Source of the DNA: UBA8886 sp963578705
GTDB taxonomy: Archaea; Thermoplasmatota; Poseidoniia; MGIII; CG-Epi1
Assembly (NCBI GenBank): GCA_963578705.1
Contig: CAUZDT010000023.1
Location: 1-17,853 of the forward strand
Direction of reading: 5' to 3'
DNA length: 17,853 nt
This document shows, one piece after another, positions 8,259 to 14,932 of the stretch; the stretch's first letter is position 1, and each line of letters starts with the position of its first letter. The notes under the pieces are model-generated. The model was not told the DNA's origin. It did not search any database and saw nothing but the letters and a program-made list of their open reading frames with translations. A program made the position numbers and the translations under genes.

Positions 8259-8936
8259 ATGCGCACCCTGACTGTCGTAATCCCGACGCTTAACGAGGGC
8301 GAATCCATCGGCCCCACCATCGACGCCATCCCGCGCGACTTGGACTGGCTGGAGGTGGATATTATCGTCGTGGATGGGAACTCGGCCGACACCACCGCGG
8401 CCGAGGCGGAGAAGCGTGGCGCGCGAGTAATCAACGAGCCGCGCAAGGGGTACGGTCGCGCCTACAAGACCGGCTTCGCCGCCACGACGAGCGAGTTCAT
8501 CGCGACGCTCGACGGCGATACGACCTACCCGGCCGAAATCATCCCACACGTGCTGGCGCTGCTGCTCAACCGCGAGCTGGATTTCATCTCCTGCAACCGG
8601 CTCTCGATGATGGACCCAGACGCGATGTCGATGACCCACAAAGTGGGTAATTGGTCGCTCACGCAGGCGACCAATATCCTGCACGGAATCCATATCCACG
8701 ACTCGCAATCCGGCATGTGGATTTTCAGACGACGTATATTAAAAGAAATCAGGCTCACTAGCGACGGGATGCCACTCTCGGAAGAGATAAAAATCGAGAC
8801 CTTCCGGCGCGGACTGAAAGTGCTCGAAATCCCGGTTGGATACCGTGCGCGGATTGGTGACGTCAAGCTGAATACCATGGAAGATGGCATCCGCAATCTC
8901 TGGTTCCTGGTGACCAAGATGGCGGACTTCCGGTGA
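8259..8936 (+). CDS. Family 2 glycosyltransferase, dolichyl-phosphate sugar synthase-like
   Basis: A 225-residue GT-A fold enzyme with no membrane segment. The N-terminal strand LTVVIPTLNEGESI is the nucleotide-sugar binding start, followed by IIVVDGNSADTTAAEA. GYGRAYKTGFAA is typical of the DPM1/DPG-synthase group, and the metal-binding DxD-type motif is Asp85-Gly86-Asp87 in ATLDGDTTYP. SQSGMWIFRR and MPLSEEIKIE are likely acceptor/catalytic loops. It probably moves a sugar from a nucleotide donor to a polyprenyl phosphate at the cytoplasmic face, for protein or lipid glycosylation; donor and acceptor are not determinable here. It is likely leaderless from the shared TATA box. Its TGA overlaps the GTG of the MFS gene by four bases (GTGA). 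Confidence 0.88.
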   Translation: MRTLTVVIPTLNEGESIGPTIDAIPRDLDWLEVDIIVVDGNSADTTAAEAEKRGARVINEPRKGYGRAYKTGFAATTSEFIATLDGDTTYPAEIIPHVLALLLNRELDFISCNRLSMMDPDAMSMTHKVGNWSLTQATNILHGIHIHDSQSGMWIFRRRILKEIRLTSDGMPLSEEIKIETFRRGLKVLEIPVGYRARIGDVKLNTMEDGIRNLWFLVTKMADFR

Positions 8937-10078
8937 AGCGGCTCGACTGGTATCTCGCCGTCAACCACGGCTACACCCACGCGGTGCTGCTCGGAATCCC
9001 GATACTCATCCTGGGACTGGTCGCGACCGACGGCTGGACGCGCGCAGAACTGGTGGGCTGGTTCGCGCTGGGCGGGATGGCTTACGGCTTCGGTGCCTTC
9101 CCCGCCGGCTGGCTCGCAGCACAACGCCCCGGCGAGACCATGACGGGCGGGCTGGCGCTCGCGGCCGCCGGCCTTGCGCTGGCAGCCGCGTCGCCCGCGC
9201 AGACCGGCCCTGCGCTGGTCATCTGCGGTGCCGGGCTGGCCGCCTACCACCCGGCCGGGATGGCAGTGCTGGCCGAAACCTACCCCGACGGCACCGGCCG
9301 CGCGCTGGCGCGCAACGGCGTCGGCGGCAACATCGGGCAGGTTGCCGGCCCGCTGCTCGCCGCGACCTGGCCGTGGGTCGGCCCGCAAGGCGTGCTCTGG
9401 ATTTTCGCCGCAGGAGCGGTCGCGACGCTACTGCTCGGGCTCGGCACGGTGCCGGCGCCTGCGGCTTCCGCCGTGCGGGGGCGCAGCGCGCTGCTGGCAC
9501 TGCTGACGCTACCGGTCATCGCGCTGCAATCCGCTTCGACGTTCAACGGCTTCGCGTTCCGGTCGGTGATGGTCATCACGCCGCTCGAGGTCGAGGATTT
9601 TCTTGCTAACCTAGGGATAACCGCTGCCGATGCCGCCCCGACGGTCGCGCTGCTGATTGCGGTCGCGACCGTCAGCGGCATTCCCGGCACGCTAGCGGCC
9701 GGCCGCGCCATCGAACGGTATGGCGCCGGTGTGGTGATTTTCGTCGCCGCGCTGGGCGTGCTCGCCGGCGTCGCGCTGCTGGCGGGTGGCCTGACGGGGG
9801 CGCTGCCGGGCGGGCTCTGGCTCGCGGCGGCAGGGATGGCGGTTTTCGGCGCGTTCACCTACGGCAGCCAGCCGGCACTGAATACACGCCTTGCAAAGTT
9901 GACCGACACCGAGGGCAGGGCGGTGCTCTACGGCTTCACCTTCGCGTTGCGCTTCGGGCTCTCGTTCGGCGCGCCGCTACTGGTGCTGGCGCTAGTGCAG
10001 TGGGAGGCACCGCAGGTGATGGCGGGACTCTGCGCACTGGCGGTGCTGCCGTCAGCGTGGGCTTGGAAACAAAGCTAA
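8933..10078 (+). CDS. Major facilitator superfamily transporter (fosmidomycin-resistance-like)
   Basis: A 381-residue protein with about eleven or twelve hydrophobic segments. It starts VKRLDWYLAVNHGYTHAVLLGIPILILGL. The block GAGLAAYHPAGMAVLAETYP followed by RNGVGGNIGQVAGPLL resembles the FSR-type branch of the MFS, where an HP motif lies in the fourth helix. The C-terminal half has a second six-helix bundle with a GTLAAGRAIERYG loop. It overlaps the glycosyltransferase by GTGA, so the two are co-translated, but nothing shows a shared pathway. Its TAA ends four bases before the convergent gene on the - strand ends. Confidence 0.85.
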   Translation: MKRLDWYLAVNHGYTHAVLLGIPILILGLVATDGWTRAELVGWFALGGMAYGFGAFPAGWLAAQRPGETMTGGLALAAAGLALAAASPAQTGPALVICGAGLAAYHPAGMAVLAETYPDGTGRALARNGVGGNIGQVAGPLLAATWPWVGPQGVLWIFAAGAVATLLLGLGTVPAPAASAVRGRSALLALLTLPVIALQSASTFNGFAFRSVMVITPLEVEDFLANLGITAADAAPTVALLIAVATVSGIPGTLAAGRAIERYGAGVVIFVAALGVLAGVALLAGGLTGALPGGLWLAAAGMAVFGAFTYGSQPALNTRLAKLTDTEGRAVLYGFTFALRFGLSFGAPLLVLALVQWEAPQVMAGLCALAVLPSAWAWKQS

Positions 10079-10082
10079 CGTT

Positions 10083-11159
10083 TTACTTGCCTTCGAGCGC
10101 GAACCACTCCCAGTCGGAGCGGCCATCCTTTCCGTCGCGGTCGAGTTCACGGTCGCAGTCCGTGTTCTCGATGTTGCCGCAGTTGGCTTCAGCAAATGTG
10201 TTGGTGAAGTGGATGACGATGGTGAAATCAACCTGCTCGTGCTGGCGGAGGGTCTCCTTGTCGAGCGGGATGGTGTAGTCTATGCTATTGCCGTACTGGA
10301 CGCCCTCATCCTGCAGGTTCCATGAGTAGGAGTCGCCGGAGACGTTGAAGAAGAAGCGCTGGATGAGGTTATCCTCGTCATTCCAGTTGGATGAGGAACG
10401 GCTACCGGACGGGGAACAGCCGGTCACGGCGCTGTTCCAGTAGCAGCCGTCCCACTTGTTGTCCTCGTAGTTGTCGTCGCAGTCGCCGTCGCAGCTGTCC
10501 TTGTTGTCGTAGTCCGAGTTCTCGAAATAGAAAATATCGAAATATCCGTTGGCGACCGGGAACACCAGCTCGCCTCCGGGTCCGGCCGAGTCAGTGAAGC
10601 TGAGCGTCACCTGCGGGTCGTTTGCGAACGACTCGGCATAGCGCGAGTCGTCAAAGGTACCGCCGAAGAAATTGACAATTCCAATCACGTAGTCGGCATT
10701 GCGCGAGATATCCATGCTCACGGAATCGCTCGCGTCGCCGGCGCTGACGGTGATGGTATATTCGCCGTTGGCGACAAAGAAGTCAGAGACCGGGATGGTC
10801 ACGGTGCCAATTCCCACCTTGGAGTAGCTGAAACTGCCGTGCGCACGCACCTCGCGGTCGTAGCTCACGGCGTAGCTGCCCGAGTCGGTCGCGAGGCGGC
10901 CAAGGGTGGGCGAAGTCAGGTAGACCTTGAACTTGAGTTCCTCGTCGAGTGGACCGAAGCCATCGTAGTTGGCGGCGATAGTCACCGAGCCGACGCCGCT
11001 GTAGAGGCCGAAACTGGTCGAGACCAGCGAGGCGACTAGCAGCAGCAGTACCGCGAGGACGGCTGCCACGCTAATCCGGAAGGTGCGCACTGGCATACCA
11101 AATATGGTCTCCTTGTAATCGTCGTCCCAGTCTTCATCCCAAGATTCGTCAGTCGACAT
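10083..11159 (-). CDS. Membrane-anchored secreted protein of unknown function
   Basis: A 358-residue protein not assigned to a family. The N-terminus is a very acidic cytoplasmic stub (DESWDEDWDDDY), then RTFRISVAAVLAVLLLLVAS forms a membrane segment (about 26-48); the rest should be outside the cell. From 50 to about 150 it has beta-strand-like sequence. Around residues 225-255 lies an Asp/Cys-rich stretch with SCDGDCDDNYED and the pair GCYW...TGCSP, plausibly a metal-binding or disulphide loop. Near the C-terminus NCGNIENTDCDRE gives two more cysteines. The ATG at 11159 has TATA at 11185-11190. It is downstream of and codirectional with the geranylgeranyl reductase but has its own promoter. 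Confidence 0.75.
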   Translation of the reverse strand: MSTDESWDEDWDDDYKETIFGMPVRTFRISVAAVLAVLLLLVASLVSTSFGLYSGVGSVTIAANYDGFGPLDEELKFKVYLTSPTLGRLATDSGSYAVSYDREVRAHGSFSYSKVGIGTVTIPVSDFFVANGEYTITVSAGDASDSVSMDISRNADYVIGIVNFFGGTFDDSRYAESFANDPQVTLSFTDSAGPGGELVFPVANGYFDIFYFENSDYDNKDSCDGDCDDNYEDNKWDGCYWNSAVTGCSPSGSRSSSNWNDEDNLIQRFFFNVSGDSYSWNLQDEGVQYGNSIDYTIPLDKETLRQHEQVDFTIVIHFTNTFAEANCGNIENTDCDRELDRDGKDGRSDWEWFALEGK

Positions 11160-11184
11160 CGCGAGGCGACCCCTGACTACGGTT

Positions 11185-11190
11185 CTTATA
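11185..11190 (-). promoter_or_regulatory. TATA box of the secreted-protein gene
   Basis: TATAAG on the - strand, in an A/T-rich spot just past the reductase stop codon at 11201. It is centred 28 nt before the ATG at 11159. Confidence 0.6.
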
Positions 11191-11200
11191 GGTTTCGACT

Positions 11201-12499
11201 TCAGGCTGCGGGCGACCTGACCTCGGGCACCAGGACCTCACGCCGCTGCAGGAGCGGCAGGACATCCTGCTTCAGCACACCCTCTGCAATCAGCGCCAGC
11301 ACCCTGTTCTTGATTTTATAGGCCGGCATCGAGCCGACAAACATGTGGGTGAAGAACATCTTGGTCTCCTCGTCGAGCGCGGCGTAGCGGATGAGCGAAC
11401 TGGGCATGAACATCAGCAGGTGCCACGCCACCTTGAGCCACTCCAGGTCGTCGCCCCACTTGTTGCGCCACGCGCGGTGGTAGTGCATCAGCTCCGCCTT
11501 GGAGAATTGGCCGCCCTCGAACAGCCCCTCCAGCGTCTCCGCCGCCAGCTGTCCCGAGTCGACCGCGTAGTAGAGTCCCTCACCCGAGAGCGGCGAGACG
11601 AAGCCGCCGGCGTCGCCGATGACCATCATGCGGTCGCCGGCGCTCGGCTGCAGCCCCATGCCGACGGGGATGTTCGAGCCGGCGAGCATGTCGCGGGTGA
11701 CTTCAAGGTCGCGCGGGAACCACCCCTGCTCCTTGAGCGTCGCGACGTAGTCGAGCAGGTATTGTCGCTCGTCCCACCCCGGATTATCTGCCTTCGCGCG
11801 GCGGATAGTCGAGCGGGGGCAGCCGATGCCGACATTCAGTACCGTGTCCTTCGAGAATGACCAGCCGTAGCCGTCGAGCCCGTTGAACTTGATATGCGCC
11901 ATCGAGATGCGCTCGGGGCCGTAAACCGCATCCATGTATTCACGGCCGACCTCAATTTCAAAGTAGAGCGCGGTCGCGATATCCTCGTCGGCCCACTTCA
12001 TCGGCAGCCCCTCGTCGGCTCGGATGCGGCGTGCGACCATGTCGAACGCGCCGCCAGCGCCGATGATAACTTCGCTCTCGAACGTGCTCCCGTCGCGCAA
12101 TTCGGTGACGACATTGTCGGGCTCGACCTGGAAATCCTTCACCGCAATACCCTCTATCAGCGTCGCGCCCGCCTCGACCGCGTATTCGACCAGCTTGTTG
12201 TCGAAAGTGTAGCGGCGGATGTTGTAGAAAAACGGGGTCTCCTGGGTGTAATCGACAGCGAGGCCGTCGGGCCCGTAGACGATACCGCGCGTGCACTTGC
12301 TCTCGAGGAAGTCGTCCCAGTTATCGACGATGTGGTCGAACTCCTCGATGTGGACGCAGAGGCCGCCGCCGCACGCTTTTTCGCGGGGGAATTTCGCACG
12401 GTCGACCAGCGCCACCGAGCGGCCTTGCTTCGCGAGGTAGTATGCTGCCGTAGCGCCTGCCGGTCCTGCTCCTTCGACGACGACGTCGAACCTGGTCAC
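11201..12499 (-). CDS. Geranylgeranyl reductase family FAD oxidoreductase
   Basis: A 432-residue flavoprotein that, by family, saturates the isoprenoid chains of archaeal membrane lipids or related prenyl compounds. The FAD Rossmann motif EGAGPAGATAAYYLAKQG is at 9-26, the Cys-containing KACGGGLC motif (41-48) corresponds to the substrate-side loop of this family, and the second FAD motif VIGDAGGFVSPLSGEGLYYA is at about 290-310. Length matches the roughly 400-450 residues of the family. The GTG start overlaps the rps17e stop as GTGA, so the two are translated together from the S17e promoter. Whether it acts on the lipid core or on quinone/dolichol chains is open. Confidence 0.88.
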   Translation of the reverse strand: MTRFDVVVEGAGPAGATAAYYLAKQGRSVALVDRAKFPREKACGGGLCVHIEEFDHIVDNWDDFLESKCTRGIVYGPDGLAVDYTQETPFFYNIRRYTFDNKLVEYAVEAGATLIEGIAVKDFQVEPDNVVTELRDGSTFESEVIIGAGGAFDMVARRIRADEGLPMKWADEDIATALYFEIEVGREYMDAVYGPERISMAHIKFNGLDGYGWSFSKDTVLNVGIGCPRSTIRRAKADNPGWDERQYLLDYVATLKEQGWFPRDLEVTRDMLAGSNIPVGMGLQPSAGDRMMVIGDAGGFVSPLSGEGLYYAVDSGQLAAETLEGLFEGGQFSKAELMHYHRAWRNKWGDDLEWLKVAWHLLMFMPSSLIRYAALDEETKMFFTHMFVGSMPAYKIKNRVLALIAEGVLKQDVLPLLQRREVLVPEVRSPAA

Positions 12500-12687
12500 G
12501 CCTGTTCCTGCTTGCGATAGCGGGTGACGTAGCCGGAGATGCGGTTGCGCATGGAGATGGAGCTGACGTCGGTCAGCTCGTCAACCTGCAGCTTGTTGTG
12601 GTCGAAGTCATCGGTAAAGCGGTCGCCGTGGTTCTTCACCAGTTCGATGGCGATGCGCTTGATGTATGTCGGCCTGACCTGACCCAT
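12496..12687 (-). CDS. rps17e: Ribosomal protein S17e (eS17)
   Basis: A 63-residue small-subunit protein, normal length for archaea. MGQVRPTYIKRIAIELVKNH, then FTDDFDHNK, VDELT and MRNRISGYVTRY, match the archaeal/eukaryotic S17e core closely. The start at 12687 is set by the conserved MG(x)(I/V)R N-terminus and by the TATA box 25 nt upstream; longer reading frames in phase toward 13056 are antisense to the PRC-barrel gene and not coding. Bacteria lack this protein, so it is a strong archaeal marker. It overlaps the geranylgeranyl reductase start. Confidence 0.96.
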   Translation of the reverse strand: MGQVRPTYIKRIAIELVKNHGDRFTDDFDHNKLQVDELTDVSSISMRNRISGYVTRYRKQEQA

Positions 12688-12710
12688 GCAGCCGCGGCAC
12701 CCGCACCCCA

Positions 12711-12716
12711 TATAAA
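12711..12716 (-). promoter_or_regulatory. TATA box of rps17e operon
   Basis: TTTATA on the - strand, centred about 26 nt before ATG 12687. It gives a leaderless transcript. A separate weaker box for the divergent PRC-barrel gene lies 25 nt further on. Confidence 0.7.
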
Positions 12717-12737
12717 TACACTGTGGAACGAAACGCC

Positions 12738-12742
12738 TTAAG
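12738..12742 (+). promoter_or_regulatory. Weak TATA-like box of PRC-barrel gene
   Basis: TTAA-centred element in GCCTTAAGCC about 24 nt before ATG 12763, at the leaderless spacing seen elsewhere. It is short and palindromic, so the call rests on position. Confidence 0.4.
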
Positions 12743-12762
12743 CCCGGCTGCAATCGGCGGCC

Positions 12763-13050
12763 ATGCTCCACGAGGCTTCGCGCATCATCGGGCTGTCGGT
12801 CTACACCCGCCGTGGCGCCCACCTCGGCACGGTCCACGACGTGCGGCTCGATACGAACACGCGCCGCGTTGACAGCCTCTACGTCACCGGCACCGAGCCG
12901 CGGCTGGTCCCGGACGGCGCCAACATCATCGTGCCCTACCGCTGGGTGCAAGACCTCGACGACGTGGTCGTGCTGCGCCACTTCCCCGAGCCGCTCGAGT
13001 TCGGCGAAACCGCCGAGGTCGCCGACGCGGAAATGGAATTCGAGGAGTAA
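12763..13050 (+). CDS. PRC-barrel domain protein
   Basis: A 95-residue protein of a single PRC-barrel: IIGLSVYTRRGAHLGTVHDVRLDTNTRRV is the barrel start (strand, G-turn, strand), followed by DSLYVTGTEPRLVPDGANIIVPYRWVQDLDDVVVL and an acidic tail. In archaea small PRC-barrel proteins often sit near ribosomal or RNA-processing genes, as here opposite rps17e, but their exact role is not settled. The barrel probably mediates protein interaction. The next gene starts five bases after its stop. Confidence 0.85.
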   Translation: MLHEASRIIGLSVYTRRGAHLGTVHDVRLDTNTRRVDSLYVTGTEPRLVPDGANIIVPYRWVQDLDDVVVLRHFPEPLEFGETAEVADAEMEFEE

Positions 13051-13055
13051 CGCCA

Positions 13056-13370
13056 ATGGAGCTGCTCACGCAACGGCCGGAAACCCCGCACGGCGATGCG
13101 CAGCCCCGCGAGGCGGACCTCGGCTTCTGGGTCGCGCGCCGCCATTGGGGGCGCGGCTACGCGACAGAGGCGGCGTCCGCGCTGCTGGCGTGGGGCTTCC
13201 GCGAGCTGGCGCTCAAGCGCGTCATCGCCAGCACGCTCGCCTGCAACCGCGCCTCGCAGGCGGTGCTGCGGCGGCTCGGCTTCCGCTACGTCGGGATGCG
13301 GCTGGCGGCGACGGGGGCGTGCGACGAACGGCGGGTGCCGCACTACCTGCTCGAGCGGCCACAAATTTGA
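13056..13370 (+). CDS. GNAT acetyltransferase, N-terminally truncated (RimJ/RimL-like)
   Basis: 104 residues covering only the C-terminal half of a RimJ/RimL-type N-acetyltransferase. ADLGFWVARRHWGRGYATEA (about 20-39) is the acetyl-CoA motif A with the R/Q-x-x-G-x-G/A loop (RRHWGRGYA). The region around NRASQAVLRRLGFRYVG (about 64-80) is motif B. Family members are about 170-180 residues, and the first strands and helices carrying the acceptor site are missing; upstream is the complete PRC-barrel gene, so the missing part is not adjacent. It may be a decaying copy or a minimal domain. The ATG at 13056 lies five bases after the PRC-barrel stop, suggesting co-translation. Confidence 0.6.
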   Translation: MELLTQRPETPHGDAQPREADLGFWVARRHWGRGYATEAASALLAWGFRELALKRVIASTLACNRASQAVLRRLGFRYVGMRLAATGACDERRVPHYLLERPQI

Positions 13371-13374
13371 ATTA
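13361..13374 (+). promoter_or_regulatory. A/T-rich promoter of tRNA-Pro
   Basis: ACAAATTTGAATTA is the only A/T-rich block before the tRNA. It lies about 30 nt upstream of the mature 5' end, which would leave a short 5' leader for RNase P. It overlaps the end of the GNAT gene. Confidence 0.45.
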
Positions 13375-13397
13375 CCGTCCCCGCTCGCGAGGACGGC

Positions 13398-13473
13398 GGG
13401 CCCGTGGGGTAGTTTGGCATCCTTGTGGCTTTGGGAGCCATTGACTCTGGTTCAAATCCAGGCGGGCCCACCA
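13398..13473 (+). tRNA. tRNA-Pro, anticodon UGG, CCA encoded
   Basis: 76 nt fold as a cloverleaf. The acceptor stem GGGCCCG pairs with CGGGCCC in all seven positions. The D arm carries A14, G18-G19 and A21. The anticodon stem GTGGC/GCCAT encloses loop TTTGGGA with anticodon TGG at 13432-13434. The T arm is TCTGG, TTCAAAT, CCAGG. The variable loop is TGAC. It ends A73 then CCA in the genome. There is no intron. It reads CCA and probably other proline codons. Confidence 0.95.
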
Positions 13474-13674
13474 CCCCAGTACCGCAACCTGTGCGCGGCA
13501 TTCATAGCGATTAAAAGTAGTGACAAAGAATATGAAAGACCTGTCAGAAAGTAGAGACATCTCTGCAATCCATGCTTATTGCCCAGCTATGAAGTCGTAC
13601 AGCTGCAGCTACCCGAGAAACCCTAAACCCACCCGCCACTGTAATCATTATTAAGGCTCAGGATTTCTTAAGGA
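13474..13674. other. Gene-free stretch after tRNA-Pro, with repeat copy A
   Basis: About 200 bp of lower-GC DNA with no convincing gene. It contains a 41-codon frame from ATG 13532 with no family likeness, the direct-repeat copy A (13612-13635), and the promoter of the broken acidic ORF (ATTATTAA at 13647-13654). Confidence 0.6.
13612..13635 (+). repeat. Direct repeat copy A (partner at 15637-15661)
   Basis: 24 nt that match copy B except for one missing A in a run (three A instead of four). Both copies contain CCCTAAACCCACCCG. The copies are in the same orientation, about 2.0 kb apart, and bracket the lower-GC accessory genes. Confidence 0.8.
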
Positions 13675-13990
13675 ATGATGGAACCGAATATCCGGCTGAC
13701 TATCTTACTGGTGGAGCTGGTGCTAGTTGCCCACGGTGGCTATCTCGCCTAGGAGGGCGGGGGGGACGAGGACGAAGATGGTGCCAAGGAAGCAACCCCC
13801 GAAGATGAAGACGATGATGATGATAACATGTTCCTCCTCGAGGCGCTGGCCGGTATCGCCCGGGTAATCGGGATGCTGCTGCCGCCCTCCTTTATAGCCG
13901 GCAGGATGAACTGGTAAAGCCGCTGCCGTAGAGGCATTGCAGAATAAAGAGAACGTGCAGATGAAAGAAATTCTTGACTCGGGCGTGCAC
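13675..13990 (+). pseudogene. Broken acidic membrane mini-gene with internal TAG
   Basis: From ATG 13675/13678 the frame reads MMEPNIRLTILLVELVLVAH, a signal or membrane segment, then meets TAG at 13750-13752. The same frame goes on without stops to TAA 13915-13917 through a very acidic linker (a run of Glu/Asp at about 13765-13824) and a second hydrophobic segment (MFLLEALAGIARVIGMLLPP). From 13918, in the +1 frame, another coding-like stretch (KAAAVEALQNKENVQMKEIL) runs to TAA at 13988-13990. A TATA-like box (13647-13654) lies 24-27 nt before the start. The simplest reading is one small membrane protein gene broken by a nonsense change and a frameshift. TAG is used as an ordinary stop by pyrK and the ABC permease here, so a recoded TAG is less likely. 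Confidence 0.55.
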
Positions 13991-14028
13991 TAACCTGACA
14001 AACTGGACCGGTTAATAGGGATACAGCC

Positions 14029-14037
14029 AAAAAAAAA
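14029..14037 (-). terminator. Oligo-T terminator of the LTxEEW gene
   Basis: Nine T in a row on the - strand, starting 13 nt after the TAA at 14050. An oligo-T run in the non-template strand is the usual archaeal intrinsic termination signal. No hairpin is needed and none is seen. Confidence 0.65.
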
Positions 14038-14049
14038 GGTGCCTAACTA

Positions 14050-14811
14050 TTATTCTTCAGTACTTTCGTTACTATCTTCTGAATCATCGTCTGCTTCGGA
14101 TTTGCCATCCTCAAAACGTTTGTCGCATTCCTCTTTTCTTTCTTCGAACTTCTCAAGGAGCGCCTGGAACTCGTCATCTTCCATGCCCAGACTTGACTGG
14201 ATTTCAGCCATTTTCTCTCCGGTAAGGTCCTCTTCGTTGAATACGGCGATCAGGGCAGACCACTCTTCCTTGGTCAGGTGATTCTCGTCCTTATCCCCCC
14301 AGTCTCCCCTCTCTTCGTCCCAATCTTTTTCAGAATCTTTGGTTCGCTCCAGGTACTGACCCCACTCTTCCTTGGTCAGACATTCGACATCTGTTCTTTC
14401 ACGATTGGTCTCGCGGTCCCAGCCCTCGCGATCTCTGTCACTCTCCTCACGATTGCCGTCGCGCTCCCAGCCCTTATCATCTCTTGACCAGTTCTTTTTA
14501 TCCTTGCCAGACCAGTTTTCTCGGTCCCAGTCTTTTCTATCTTTATCCCAGTCTTTCTCGGACTTTTCTCTCCACTCTTCAATAGTCAGACAATCCTCAT
14601 CAGACAGCCCATCACGTTCTTCCTTGTCTACTGAAGTGGAATCCTCCTTGTTCAAGGCATCGTCGCTTCTATCGAAACTTGCCACTAAACCTTCTCTCAA
14701 ATCACCAATGGTCGTACCGTCGCCAAGAATCTGTGTGTCTTCGTTAGCTATGGCCAATGGCGATGCCGTGAGCAGCATGATACCGAGTATCAGGGCTTGG
14801 CCTTTCAACAT
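14050..14811 (-). CDS. Secreted Trp/Asp/Lys-rich protein with LTxEEW repeats, unknown function
   Basis: 253 residues with ATG at 14811, preferred over 14865 because it gives a signal peptide (MLKGQALILGIMLLTASPLA, cleavage likely near AIA-NED) and lies 26 nt from the TATA box. The mature protein is extremely charged. The motif LTxEEW occurs three times: DCLTIEEWREKSEKDWD, ECLTKEEWGQYLERTKDSEK and HLTKEEWSALI, the first two preceded by Cys. Between the first and second lies a run of short units of the form (K/R)xW(D/E/S) such as KDWDKDRKDWDRENW. The end is helical and acidic (LLEKFEERKEEC... then Asp/Glu/Ser). It has no recognised family. Candidates are an extracellular scaffold, a metal- or mineral-binding protein, or a stress-type intrinsically disordered protein. 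GC is lower than in core genes. Confidence 0.75.
   Translation of the reverse strand: MLKGQALILGIMLLTASPLAIANEDTQILGDGTTIGDLREGLVASFDRSDDALNKEDSTSVDKEERDGLSDEDCLTIEEWREKSEKDWDKDRKDWDRENWSGKDKKNWSRDDKGWERDGNREESDRDREGWDRETNRERTDVECLTKEEWGQYLERTKDSEKDWDEERGDWGDKDENHLTKEEWSALIAVFNEEDLTGEKMAEIQSSLGMEDDEFQALLEKFEERKEECDKRFEDGKSEADDDSEDSNESTEE
14260..14379 (-). repeat. Direct repeat encoding LTKEEW
   Basis: The sequence CCACTCTTCCTTGGTCAG (+ strand) is present at about 14260-14277 and again at about 14362-14379, 102 nt apart, and encodes the second and third LTKEEW motifs. The first motif copy (about 14570-14592) is diverged. This shows growth by internal duplication. Confidence 0.7.
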
Positions 14812-14831
14812 ACTTCCGTATGTGAACCGGC

Positions 14832-14841
14832 GATATATAAA
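14832..14841 (-). promoter_or_regulatory. TATA box of the LTxEEW gene
   Basis: TTTATATATC on the - strand, a near-perfect archaeal TATA box centred about 26 nt before ATG 14811, implying a leaderless message. It is the strongest TATA box in the window. Confidence 0.75.
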
Positions 14842-14851
14842 AGAGCGCCAA

Positions 14852-14875
14852 AGAAAATTTGCCACAGAAAATTTG
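14852..14875. repeat. Two AGAAAATTTG copies upstream of the TATA box
   Basis: AGAAAATTTG at 14852-14861 and 14866-14875, 14 nt apart, lie just upstream of the LTxEEW gene TATA box (- strand). Position fits an operator or activator site; no regulator is known. Confidence 0.5.
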
Positions 14876-14932
14876 TTTGCTCACCAAGGACTACCGCAGC
14901 CGCTGAAGGCGCTATCTCGTCCGTCGCAGCGC

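Noticed and set aside
12688..13056. N-terminal extension of the S17e frame up to 186 residues
   Set aside because: The extension runs through the divergent promoter and antisense to the PRC-barrel gene; conserved S17e starts at 12687.
13398..13473. tRNA-Pro as an integration site with attL/attR
   Set aside because: I found no second copy of the tRNA 3' end in the window and no integrase; the nearby repeat at 13612 is unrelated to the tRNA sequence.
13532..13657. 41-codon frame from ATG 13532 with an A/T-rich block upstream
   Set aside because: The spacing to the A/T block is too short, and the product is Ser/Cys/Pro-rich without protein-like pattern.
13675..13917. Pyrrolysine or other recoding of TAG
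   Set aside because: TAG ends pyrK, the ABC permease and the Nudix-like gene in this window, so TAG is an ordinary stop here; recoding would need evidence from elsewhere in the genome.
13749..14030. 93-residue - strand frame with a run of Ser
   Set aside because: The Ser run is the complement of the GAT/GAA repeats that encode the Asp/Glu linker on the + strand; no start signal is seen.
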